A stretch of 64,000 nt of DNA from Mycteria americana (taxonomy: Eukaryota; Chordata; Aves; Ciconiiformes; Ciconiidae), in assembly GCF_035582795.1 (NCBI RefSeq), contig NC_134374.1:24567798-24631797 (forward strand), in the 5' to 3' direction. How positions within the stretch are numbered: position 1 is the stretch's first letter; the number at the start of each line of letters is the position of its first letter. Below the pieces are notes generated by a model that worked only from the letters and a program-made list of their open reading frames with translations, was not told the origin of the DNA and searched no databases. Made by a program: the position numbers and the translations under genes. Of the stretch, positions 35,001 through 46,600 are shown one piece after another.

Positions 35001-38000
35001 CTTTCTGGCTTGGCCTCTGTGCCTACGATTGCATCTCAGAACACTGCAATCAAGTGTGGTTGAAGGAAAACGATATTTTTTACTTTCAGCAGTTTGTTTC
35101 CCTTCTCTTGCATCTCGGCTTTTCCTCCGCGCCGGTCGGCCAGGTCCTCCTCCTCTGCTGCTGCAGCTCTAAAAGCAAGGAGGGGAAAATGCAGTAGTTA
35201 TTTATTATTAAAGGCAAAAGAAACTGGCAAAAAAAATCGAGGGGAAAGTATAATGACCGCAAGCTTTTCAATTCAGATTTTTATATGTATTAATTTTTTT
35301 AAATTAAAAAAAGTGGAATTGAATTAAGTCTGCCTGTGAGTCTACCGCCTCGTGTCATCAGAGCAGTTACATCCACAGCTTATGAAAACAAACAACAAAA
35401 GATACTCAGCGAGAGTCCCGCTATTTATCATTTGCTCAATTATTTGCCTTCGGTTGGTTCTGGTCTGGTTGCAGTTTGTGCAAAACTGGTGCTGGTGCAA
35501 CCCCCGCACCCGGAGATTTCTCCAGCTCTGGAAAGATGCGGACGGCGAAGCCACCGAGGGGTTCCAGTGATTAGGTACCATTGAGGGAGGGGGTTTCCCT
35601 TAGCTCTGCAAGGTCAAGTCGTTGTTCCCATCATCCGGCCACCTCCTGTCCTGTCCCGAATGTTTCTGCGAATAATTCAGAGAAAAGATTAAAACCAGCA
35701 ACTCGTACAAAATAACCTCACTGCTGGGGAAAAAAGCCGTTTTGCTTTCACATTGAATTAGCACGTAGTTTTGCGAACGGCTGATAGGCGGGCAGGAAAG
35801 GCAGTGGTGTTCGGCATCAGCCCTTCCACCCAGCTCCATCCTTCGGCAGAGGTTTAGAGGCGGCGAAGGAAGCCGGTACCCGAGCCCGGCGGTGCCTGCC
35901 GTGACTCTGGGGACAGTTTTCAGACTTCCTAAGCACTTTTTCTCTCTTGGAGTGTGAATCCCTGGCCACTGCACGGCCCGACCCCAGCAGGGAGATTTAG
36001 GAAGGATTTGACGGGGGCAATGGAGGACATCCGGACTTCATGGCGTGGGATATGCAGGCTGGCTGAAGCATCCACCGAATCCAGCATCCGTTTCTGAGGG
36101 CTGCTGAACGCGGGGAGATGGACTTGCTTGGATTTAAGCAGCAAAAAGCACCAAAAAAGCCGTGAAGCCAAGGCTCACCATGCAATCCTACATGTTATAT
36201 CACATTGCATTACATGTAGCACGTTCATAATAGCATTATAAACAGGTTCTGATGACAACTTCTACCTCTTTGGCTCATGCCGAGTGGAAGCTTCTCCTCT
36301 GAAATCCAGGAGATTACTCCAGAAACAAATCTAAATTATCCCTAATGTCCCGGTACCTTTGAAATCAGTGGGAGCTCTGGCACTGATTTCTGGGCAGCCA
36401 GGATTTTGCATTACATGAACAAAGGTATCGAAACCTGGCTCGTACGCAGAACACAAAGCGCAGATGATCCAGCAGTAATTTGTTGGAGGATGAAATATTT
36501 CTTACCCCACTTGAAAAAAGCCCTACAGCAACAGAACAGGAGGAAGAAAGCCTTCGCAATTAACCCCAGCTCAAAAAGCCTGCTGCAAACGAAGAAGTAT
36601 TTTAAATTCCATTTAGATCTTTTTTTTTTTTTTTAAAAAAAGGCATATCGGTTTACATTTATAATGTTGGTATCATCCAGTACTTTAAATCAAATTATAG
36701 CTGTATCAGGCTGCTTAACAATGTTTCTTTTTAATTAAGTTTACTAGTCCCACATGCATTTTTTTAAAAAATAAATTCAACAAACTTAATTAAATTACAT
36801 GACAGGGGTTAGGTAAGACAGCAAAAAGCCCAGCAAGAATACAAGGATTGATAAATCCTTTTGGATATACTCACATTTTGCACTTTTCCTAAACCCTGTA
36901 GCCTTCCAGCCAGCCTGACGAAGGTGGCATCCCCTGCCCGTGCCCCGCAGCACCGTACGCGCACGGTGATATGCAGGGCCCTCTCCCTTATAGAAGGCGT
37001 TTACCCTTATATATGTTTTAAAATCCTGCTTTCACAGAGAGTTTAAGCAACTCGGGAAGCTCCTCGGAAAGCTGAGCATCCATGAATTTCCATTGATTTC
37101 CCTGCGCTGTAGAAGCACGAGCAGTGCATCAGGCTTAGGTGACGACCTGCCTGACTTGGGGACCCTTGGGGACAAGCCCCAGCGGTGGGAGCTGCTGGGG
37201 GTCCCGGGGGCATCACCGGCCCCCCCCGGCCTCCGGCAGCAGCCACGGCGCAGGGGAGAGCTTGGGGATTTCAACCGGGAGTCAGAATCTGTCCCCGCAC
37301 GGTTTCGGTTTTATTCGCTTGAAGAAACCCCACCAAAATCAGGGGGTTTGTGGTGGGGTTCACTTTGCACAAGCTCCTTATTTTCATGGCAAGCAAAGGC
37401 GCTTGTGCTCTGGAGCAACTACCAAGAAAAAGGCGATTGCATTTTTACTGAGAAAATGTTAATTAAGAAGCACGAGACAAAGGAAAAGGAAGTGAAACGG
37501 CGGTGGGCAGCGGATTGCACGTGAAGACCTGGAGGGATTTCTGCTTTTCTCGGCTTCTCCGAGCGCGTGCCCCGGAGAAATGCTCCGTGAGCTGGGGCGA
37601 GCTCCCGGGAGTGCACTCGCAGCCAGGGCATCCCACCGCTTGCATTTTTCTGGTGCAAATAGCACAAAAATATCCAGAGTGTCCATCTTTAAAAGATAAA
37701 AAAGCTTGCCGTGATGACGGCAGCTGGGACTTATTGCAGCGGGGAAAGCCCCTGTGCTTGCACAGCACCTTTCCAAGGAAGCACGAGACACGGCCGATAG
37801 CATCGGCCTGAATTTGCACCCTGAATAACCCACGGTCACGGTAAGATTACCGGGGATTTTTATGGGGGTTAAAATGGAATAATCTCATCGAGGGAGAGCG
37901 AAGCAGCAAATCCCCCTGTCTCCAGCCCTGCAGGAAGCACAGCGATGGGAGCAGATGAGCGTAACGCCGTGCACGGCCACCGAAAAGCCTCGCGGAGCTG

Positions 38001-38886
38001 TGGGGTCCCGACTGTCCCCAAGACGAATTTGCCATCCCCCCGCATGAAGACAGACAGCCGTCACTGCGCGCAGAGAACAGCCTTTCGGTCCTCTCCGTAA
38101 TTCCCCCGACTCCGAGGGCTCTGCATCTGGGTCTGCAAGGATGAAGTCAGCCCCGGAGCTGCTACGGGCTGGAAATGATTTCACCGAGCTGCAATGCAGA
38201 TGGATTAATTCCAGTACTGTAAAGTCAACATGGTTGAACACTGGCTACATCACAGTCTTCATTACTGTGGTCTGGATCAGGTTTTGATGAAGTAATTTCC
38301 CTTGGGTTTAGCACTTAGAAAACATATAGGGCGTCCTTCTTGGATTTGCCTGAAGAGCGGTGCCCCCCCTCCCATTCACCCCAAATTGGCCTTTATCAGT
38401 TGCACATGGACCCCTGCGATTCGGAGGGGTTTCAAACGAGGCCCATATGGTCCGTGGCACACGATGCCCAAACAGTCGGACGCATGAAATGAGACGCAGT
38501 TTGGGTGCGTACGATGGATGTTATTAATAACAAATGATGTAACACTCCAAGGCTGTATCTTCAAATGCAAGGAGACATGGGATGAGCGCGGATTAGCAAT
38601 TCCTCCATCCTGCGTCACCAAATCGACTCCCAAAGAGCTCAACGTTAGGTTTTGGTGCGCCCAACACCAGGAAGCCAGCGCTCATCATCCTGCTCAATTT
38701 AGTTTCCAAGACTTGAAGAGAGCCCTTCATGCAGAGTAGATGTTTATTTTGTCATTTTTTTTCTTAGCTATAGACTGTAATTGAACACTTGCCGTGTGCA
38801 ATTTGCTTCCTTGGGAAGTAGTTGTGCAAATGTGACCGAGTTTTGCCTGGGCACCAGGCTCCGCTCCCAGCAGTGGCATCTCCGAG

Positions 38887-39258
38887 ATCACAGAATCACA
38901 GAATGGTATAGGTTGGAAAAGACCTTTAAGATCATCGAGTCCAACCGTACACCTAACACTGCCAAGCCCACCACTACACCATGTCCCTAAGCACCTCATC
39001 CAAACGTCCTTTAAATACCTCCAGGGATGGGGACTCCACCACTTCCCTGGGCAGCCTGTTCCAGTGCTTGATAACCCTTCCAGTGAAGTAAAATTTCCCA
39101 ATATCCAGTCTAAACCTCCCCTGGCGCAACTGGAGGCCATTTCCTCTCGTCCCATCGCTTGTTACCTGGGAGAAGAGACCGACCCCACCTCTCTACACCC
39201 TCCTTTCAGGCAGCTGTAGAGAGCGATGAGGTCTCCCCTCAGCCTCCTTTTCTCCAGG
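38887..39258 (-). mobile_element. CR1 LINE, 5'-truncated copy (372 bp)
   Basis: Its minus-strand 3' end (plus start ATCACAGAATCACAGAATGG) carries the CR1 terminal repeat and the TTGGACTCGATGATCTTAAA motif. By eye it differs from the start of the 50.3-kb copy at about 13 positions over 372 bp, so the two are one recent subfamily. Homology stops at 39258, exactly where a 13-bp minisatellite begins. It contains the 3' UTR and the last part of ORF2 only. Confidence 0.93.
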
Positions 39259-39265
39259 TAGAGCC

Positions 39266-39352
39266 TGGAGATGCCAGGAGATGCATCCAGGAGATGCATC
39301 CAGGAGATGCCAGGAGATGCATCCAGGAGATGCATCCAGGAGATGCCCTCCT
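39266..39352. repeat. 13-bp minisatellite at the CR1 breakpoint
   Basis: Units of ATCCAGGAGATGC, with shorter CCAGGAGATGC variants, repeat about seven times in a mixed order directly against the truncated 5' end of the CR1 copy. It may have grown from filler sequence at the integration junction or from a pre-existing array at the target. Confidence 0.9.
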
Positions 39353-40476
39353 GCATGAGCCACCCGCCGAAAAGCAGCTCTGCCTCCTTCATTGGACACC
39401 AGCGCCTGAGTGAAAGATGCTTTTAAGGGCTAATAATGGGGTCCCCCTGATCCAATATAAACTCATTCACTTCCAAAGACCTCTTCCTATCACAGCTTGA
39501 TGTTGAATGCCACCGCCCAGGTCCTGGTTTCCTGGACGAGGGCAGAAAGCGCACGTGGGCAAGCGAACCTAAAGCTGCACTTCAGCGTTTTAAACCGTAA
39601 AAGAGAACTTCAGTTGCAAATAGTAAGCAATACGCCAGTGAGTTTTCCTTTGCATCTCGCAACGTCACCTCTTTTTCACTTGCAGGATGAGGTGTGCAAT
39701 ACATCAGCGCGGTCCGTGCGAGGGGATAAGCTGCATCTGCTCAGCAAACACCTTTCCTCCCTTTTGACTTGCATTTAGAAGTTGAATTTAACCCATTCCC
39801 CCCACAGGCTCACCCTGCAGCTTTAGCGTTCAGCCCATAAGGCTTTCTGAATACACTTCATAGCGCGATAAATATCTATAATGAGCTGGCAACAATAAAC
39901 AAAACTATGGAAACACAAAAAAAATGCTAAAATGCTGGTGTAAAGCGCCGTGCACGCACCCGCATGCAATCACCTTTGCGTGGGCGGCGTTGCAGGGGCA
40001 GAAACCCGGGAGGGAGCTGTGCTGGAGCCGTGCGACGTGCCAAGGGTCCCCCCAGCCGGTGGCTCTTGGCCAGGCCATTTGGGGTGGAAACTTGCTTTTT
40101 CGATAATAAAAATATAAAGCATATACGGTTAAAGTGAAGCAAAAGCAGGCAATTTGTGCACAGTCAAAACTAAGCCGTTTGAATGGCTCAACGTCATTCT
40201 TCTTGATTGAGTTTTTTCCTGCACAAATAACATGTTGGGGAGGGGAGGGTGGGTGGCAGGTAAATGGGAAAGGGAGAGAGTTGCTCTCATTTGGGCTGAA
40301 ATCAGTGTGTTTTAATTCCTGGTCATCTTTCCAACCAGGAATTCAACCCTGCATGTTACTCCACTAAATAAGCTCGTTGCTTCATCGCGATAATATTTAT
40401 CTTTGATATCAAGTGCATCGCCGGCCGGTCTCAGGCCTCTCCGTGCCGGTCGGTGTTGCTCTCTGCCGTAGCCGCG

Positions 40477-40546
40477 GACACGGCAAGGCTGGTGCCATCT
40501 CCCTGTGCCCGGACACAGCAAGGCTGGTGCCATCTCCCTGCGCCCG
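40477..40546. repeat. 35-bp tandem duplication
   Basis: Units 40477-40511 and 40512-40546 share GGCTGGTGCCATCTCCCTG and differ at only two positions. It is a recent local duplication in a CpG-rich patch. Confidence 0.92.
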
Positions 40547-41128
40547 GGGCGGGTGCGGGATGGATCCGGCCTCTCGCCCACGGCCACGGTGCCGCTGCGG
40601 GGGCAGGGGCTGTTTCACCCACGCCGGGTCCTTGCGTGCCGCGTCTGCACCGTGGCCAATACTGGGTTTGTATTAAAACCCCTCGAAAGGCGCGGGCCGC
40701 TGCTGCCGTTTTATTTGCCGCCTGTGCACAGCCAGGAACAAAAAGCCGTGCCGCCGTGCAGCCGCCGAAGTGCCCGACGGCCGCAGCGCCTACGAGCTGT
40801 CCCTGGGAAATGCGTCCTTGCTGCAGTAATAGCTTCTTTCATCGCTAACGAGAAGCAGCAGTGGAAGCCGCTCCGCGCGTCCATCCAGCCACGGGACAGG
40901 GAGCGGGATGTGCCCAAGATCCCCCCCGGATCCTGGGGAGATCCCGCTCCCAAAGTCCTGCTTCCAGCGGGTCCTTGCTGTGAGCTCGGTGCTTCTAGCT
41001 CACCCCTCGCCCTCATTAACGCGGCCAGGGCTGGCAACGGGGGCCAGGAGCACCCGCTGCCGCGCGGGACCGGTGACGGCCACGGTGCCAGGAGCACCAG
41101 CTCCGGGCTGGGGGGATGCGAGCATGGG

Positions 41129-41552
41129 ACTGGGGGTGCTGGCACCGGGGTTTGGGGGTGCTGGCAGCAGGGCTTGGGGGTGCCAGCTCAGGGGTTTGGG
41201 GGTGCTGGCACTGGGGTTTGGGGATGTTAACAGAGGGGTTTGGGGGTGCTGGCAGCAGGGTTTGGGGATGCCAGCTCAGGGGTTCGGGGATGCCAGCTCA
41301 GGGGTTTGGGGTGCTGACACTGGGGTTTGGGGATTAACAGAGGGGTTTGGGGGTGCTGGCAGCAGGGTTTGGGGTTGCCAGCTCAGGGGTTCGGGGATGC
41401 CAGCTCAGGGGTTTGGGGTGCTGACACTGGGGTTTGGGGATGTTAACACGGGTTTGGGGGTGCTGGCAGCAGGGTTTGGGGTTGCCAGCTCAGGGGTTTG
41501 CGGGTGCTGACACTGGGGTTTGGGGGTGCTGGCAGCAGGGTTTGGGGATGCC
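41129..41552. repeat. G-rich minisatellite with higher-order structure
   Basis: About nineteen units of roughly 22 bp share GGTTTGGGG-type cores but have four distinct middles: TGCTGGCAGCA, TGCCAGCTCA, TGCTGACACT (or GGCACT) and TGTTAACAGA. These occur in a repeating order, roughly A-B-(B)-C-D, three to four times, so a composite of about 90-110 bp was itself amplified. GGGG-TTT-GGGG spacing on the plus strand gives strong quadruplex potential. Confidence 0.9.
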
Positions 41553-43510
41553 GACACAAGGCTGTTGGGTGGTGCCAGCACCACGCACATTTGGGGACAG
41601 TCGGGGTTTTATCACACACCTCGTACCACACCGCAGCTGAGATCCAAGTCTCCTGTCTGCCATCTTGAGGCAAGACTGCGCTTTTCTTTAGCCTCCAAAC
41701 CCTGCACGAAGACAATTTCCCTAGAGCATCGCATACCTTCTGCTGGATCTGAAACTTGGTCTGCGGCCGTATTTTCTTTGTGCTGCTCGTCGCTTGCGAA
41801 GCTTCACGAGCGCTCCCCGGCCCAGGCACTCGGGCAGGGGATTGCAGAGCCAGCGCAGTGGATGTAAATATAAAACACTCTGGTTTACTGGTTTCTAGTG
41901 AATCCTATTTTCTAGAGAATCCCAAAGACAGCATGTGCAGTCCGTCCTGCTCAGCCGAGAGGAAGCCGCGCTGCAGTCGGGTTATTTTTATGATCGGAAA
42001 AAAAGATTTCTTTCTCCCTGTTTTCTTTTGCGGGTGCTCTCTAGAGTGATAACGTGGAATTTCCTCTGAAACTTGAGCAGGGTGAAGGAAATTAATTTTC
42101 TCTTTTTCTTTTTTTTTTCTATATAGAAATTATTTCATATGCCTGAGACAAAGCGCCTCTAGTAAGTAAACTTGCAAGTTTTCAATTTAAGCAGAACGAT
42201 TCTCAGCAGCGCCGTTGCCGTTGCTGGCAGGGGGTTAGGATGTGACCGCTACTCTCGGTTCAGTCCTGCCGAGGCCGAGAAGCTCTCGCGGTGACGGGCA
42301 GCAGGGACAGACCTTGGGCTGGGCTCGCTTCTTTGCAGTTTCCGCGCTGCAAAGTTTTACTGGAAAACAGAGAAAATGAATTCATGTTCTTGAAGTATGA
42401 AGGTGAAATGTTTACCTCTAAGAGCTGGTGACTACCTAGGCTTATTTAACTCTGGTTATTATTTAATGCATATTTTATAAAGCAATCAATAGTAAGATAC
42501 CTCTCTTAAATCATGTATTTTAAGCCATGTAATAGAAAATCACAGGGAAAAGCAAATATTCCCGATTTAATGTCCGAAGTGGGTGATTTAGCACTTTTAC
42601 AGGCAAAGGGAGGTAGGTGCGTCAAGTGAATGACGATGAGGGGAAGAGCGAGTTAACCCCAGCGACCGGGAGCGATGCTGGCTGGAGTGCCGCTGCTCGC
42701 AGCTCTTAGGGCCGGATTTATATCACGGCTTCTGCCGTACATTAAAATACTCCAATCCATTGCTTCACATTCGGTACTATTTACGCTATTCGGTTTAGTA
42801 CAAGACAAAGGGAGGGAGCGTAGGGTCAGCGATCGAGGGCCTGATCCGGAACTGGCCACGGGAGCTTGGATGAGGCTGGGAGAGTGGGCGGCTCATTCCT
42901 CCCCCTCCTCCTCCTCCCTCGTTCCGTCAATCAAAATTCAGTGAAATGTTTGGTTTTTAATTGCCCGTTCCTTTCTTAAACATCAGCAACTTTTATTGCT
43001 TTTTATGTTAAACTGCAATATTTGGATAAAATGACTTGTTCATGAAATTATATTAACAGTAAGTGCTTGGAGCATCAAGTGATAAAAATGGTTATCATTA
43101 TTTCCCAGATTTTTCCTAAAAATACATTCATGTGGTAGGAGCTTTTTGGCCAATTCTTCTCTCTTTAATTAAAATTATTCCTCTTTTCTCCCTCCCCCAT
43201 CCTTATTTTATGTCTTTTTCTTCCTGATTCTGGGTTTGCCAGTGTAAATTAGAATTAACACCATTAAATTTAATCAAGCAAACAAAAATTACCATGAAAA
43301 CACCATAGGACCAGCCTGGACTTTCTCTGCCTTTTCCTCTAAAGCTGTATTGATTATCACAATAGGCCAGAGGGGGTGAAGCCGCATCAGTTTGGGGTTA
43401 TATTTGTCCCAAATCAGTCACTCATCCCAATATTACATTTTGAAGCTCTGTCGGAGGTGGCCATTGACCAGCAAACCCCATCCCTTGCTCCTTGATTTTT
43501 TAATTTAGTG

Positions 43511-43670
43511 ATTTTATTTTATTTTATTTTATTTTATTTTATTCTATTCTATTCTATTCTATTCTATTCTATTCTATTCTATTTTATATTATTTTATTTT
43601 ATTCTATTCTATTCTATTCTATTCTATTCTATTCTATTCTATTCTATTCTATTCTATTTTATTTTATTTT
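43511..43670. repeat. ATTTT/ATTCT pentanucleotide array
   Basis: One hundred and sixty bases, or 32 units, form five blocks: ATTTT, ATTCT, ATTTT (with one ATATT interruption), ATTCT and ATTTT. The ATTCT unit is the same as the one that expands in human SCA10. The block structure suggests point changes spread by repeat slippage or conversion. Confidence 0.97.
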
Positions 43671-46600
43671 GGTTATGCTGCAGCCGTTTCTCCTCCTGCC
43701 CTGGGAGGGCTTGCCTCACCCACTGCAAAAACACTTCAAACCCGATTGGAGCTGCGCAGAGAAAGGCGACGCAAGGAGCACGGGTTTGTAAACCTACATT
43801 TTCCCCTTTTTGGTTTTCTTTGTTGATCCAGCTCCCCACGCCGAGGGGCAGGGCAGGCAGGGCTGCCGTCGAGGGCAGGAGGTGGGAATCTACCTCTGCT
43901 CTCTCCGAAGCACTCAACCCCAAGCTGAACTGACAAAATACAGTATTTCCATGGACTGTCAAAATTTGCCCTCTCCCCTTTTTTGTGTTTTCCTTCAAAA
44001 GCTGGCTCTTATTTCATAAAACGGCCACTCCCGAGGAAATTTAAATAATTTACCTTTTCTCCTATATTTTAAAAAAAATTAAAGTAATAGAAATTGTTGT
44101 AATTTATCAAATCCCTGAAATGAATCAGCCTGATTTGGAGGAATTTTTTCTATTATTTATTTACTAGGTACTCAACCCCCCCGGGCACCCCATGAGCCGC
44201 TCGTCCCGGCAGCCCGCACCGGCCGGGGATGCTCCACCAGCATCTCCCCAGGGTTCACGCTGCAGGAAAAAAATCCCACTGGGGCTATTGCAAGATTTCC
44301 CCTAGGTTTTAACCATCAGCTCGTCAAAACGTCAAGCTCTTAACTCCCACGGTTGCACGTCCAGAGCTGCGGAGCAGAAACGGTCGGGGCACGGGCAGCT
44401 TAATAGCTTAAGTACATCGAAAATTGTCAGGATGCGCAAGATGCGGAGCCTGCTAAGTTGCCTTGGCTTTGTGCCCCAGTAAAAAGGTTTTTCCTTTCAT
44501 GGCCTTTCACAATACCACAAATTTTTTTTCTACTGAATTGAGCCCTGAAAGGAGTAACTCTAGACAGAGCGAAATTTTCCGATCCTGGAGCCCTTTGCCT
44601 GCCCTTTAACAGCTTCCCTGTTATTCTTGCCCCGCAATGAAATATTTTTGAACTGATGAGAACACCCACTTCTGCCGGGACCTGAAAAATATTGTTTCGC
44701 AAGGTGAAGCAGACCCTGGTATTCGAGTTATGGACCCAAACCCCGGGGAGGCACACGAGCATCGGGCGCCAATAAACGATGATAAAAATTTGTCTGCTGG
44801 GAGAGCAAGGATCACTGCGGGGTCTGCTGATAAAAAAAGTATCAGGTTTTCACTAATTTCTGGGCAGAAACAATTGTTTCAAACACTTGGTATGTGAATT
44901 ATTTTACTCTTTGCCGATGTGTGTTTTTGGCAACAGGAAAACAGGAAACCAGCTTGGAAAATATTAACAAAATGGAAACCGAGATCGTAAAGTATTTCGG
45001 TCTGGAGACCTTTCAATTTTCCAATATGCGAACGCGGCAGAAGCAGAACTGTAAACCAATTAAAGGCAATTTAATTTGAGAGACTTCTCATGGAGGGAAG
45101 AGATCTGGCGTGTATATGGTGATGCAGTAAGCGGCGAAGACAACGCAACCCCCAGCACCTGCGGAGGTTATTGCTAACAGAGACGGAGCGGGGATTCGAT
45201 GCAGATGTGCCCCGGCATCCGCCTCCCTCCCTTCAGCTGCAGATACAAAAGATGGGCCAGCCGTGTCATGTTCTTCCTTAATTATGCGGGAATTCGAAGC
45301 AGGTTTTTAATTACACTGGTAGATATTTTGGAAAGGTTTGGGTTTGGGGCTGAGACCTGCTCGGCTGAGACGGGAATTTATGCCACATGTGGTCCCGCAC
45401 CAGCCCACGGCAGCATCCAGCCCGGCACGGGGGAATACTCTCCACTGGCAAAGGGGGACAGAATATAAAAAAACAATTAAAAGGACAGAACAGAGAAATA
45501 AAGTGAGTTTGTGGGTTTGCTCCATTCACATGCACTGGCGTGTCTTCACGGCACAAACCACCGGGGCTGGACACGTGCTCCCCAGCAAGCGAGCAGCCCT
45601 GAAAGTTATCCCTCGTGTGCCTCCTCTCCTCGTTCCTCTGATGATCAAAACACGATTAAAGCAAAATAAACTCCTTCACCACCTCTGCTCTTCATTTGCA
45701 TGGAGAGGGATGCAGACGGGCTGATTTCGTTCCTGTTTCTGGTCGGCTTCTCGGCGATTTTATTTCCATGCCGCTTCCTGGATGTCTGTAACATGGGAGG
45801 GAGCTGCAGCAGAGCCGGGAGGGTCAGGATGGGCTTTGCAGTCCCCCCCTCCCGCGCGAGCCCCGGCCAGGGCTGCCCGGGTGAATTACCGCTCGTCCTG
45901 CACCCTTGGGAACCTTCCCGGGACCCTAACTCCCTTCAGTTGGGATTTTGCCCGTTCTCTTAGAAATTCTTCTGGCTGTGACAACTCCCAAGATGAAACG
46001 TCTCTCACGTAAGTAATTTTTCCTGCTAAGAGTCCTTGCAGAGACTCATTTTTCCCCCTCGGCACACAACCCAGCAAGCACTTACAGCCCACTTTGCATC
46101 CTGAGAACTCACCAACAAATTGCTTCCACACTACACCCCGACTTCAAAAATTGTGCAGTACAAGGGTTAACCAACTTAAACGTTTAAAGAGTCATGAAAT
46201 GGACTGTTTCCGCTTTCCATCTGGCTTTTATCAATTTTAAGTCGGTTTCAGAAGTACTGCTACACAATCAAAACACACAATCTCCCTAGTCAGATAATTC
46301 AATTTTATAAATGAATTACTTATGTGCCTATAAGTAAATACATTCCTAGGCAGGGAGATATTGACTGCTGTCAATGAAATAATGAAGTCCAGGGGAAGCG
46401 GTCGTGGCTGGAGCACCGGCCCCTCGGAGACGTCCTTCTGGGGTGCAGCGGGACCAGCGGAGCCCCTGGCACGGTGCGGGACAGGGGTGGAAAGGAGGGG
46501 CTGCCCAGCGGGATCTTGAGCCACCCCTGAGGACCATAGTGTGGACCATGAGCAACGTCATGGACATGAAGGGGGGATGGACTGGACTATCTTTGTGATT

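Larger units (their letters stand above)
24910..38886. other. Gene-free region upstream of TBX22
   Basis: No frame with recognisable protein similarity or a coherent exon chain was found on either strand; frames are short and mutually overlapping. Within it are an AT-rich enhancer-like block (26580-27070), others of similar composition (27950-28440, 36640-36830), a perfect inverted repeat (29953-29975), a promoter-like arrangement (31560-31660) and a tRNA-like segment (32003-32060). The remainder is ordinary unique-looking sequence in which I see nothing specific. Confidence 0.6.
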
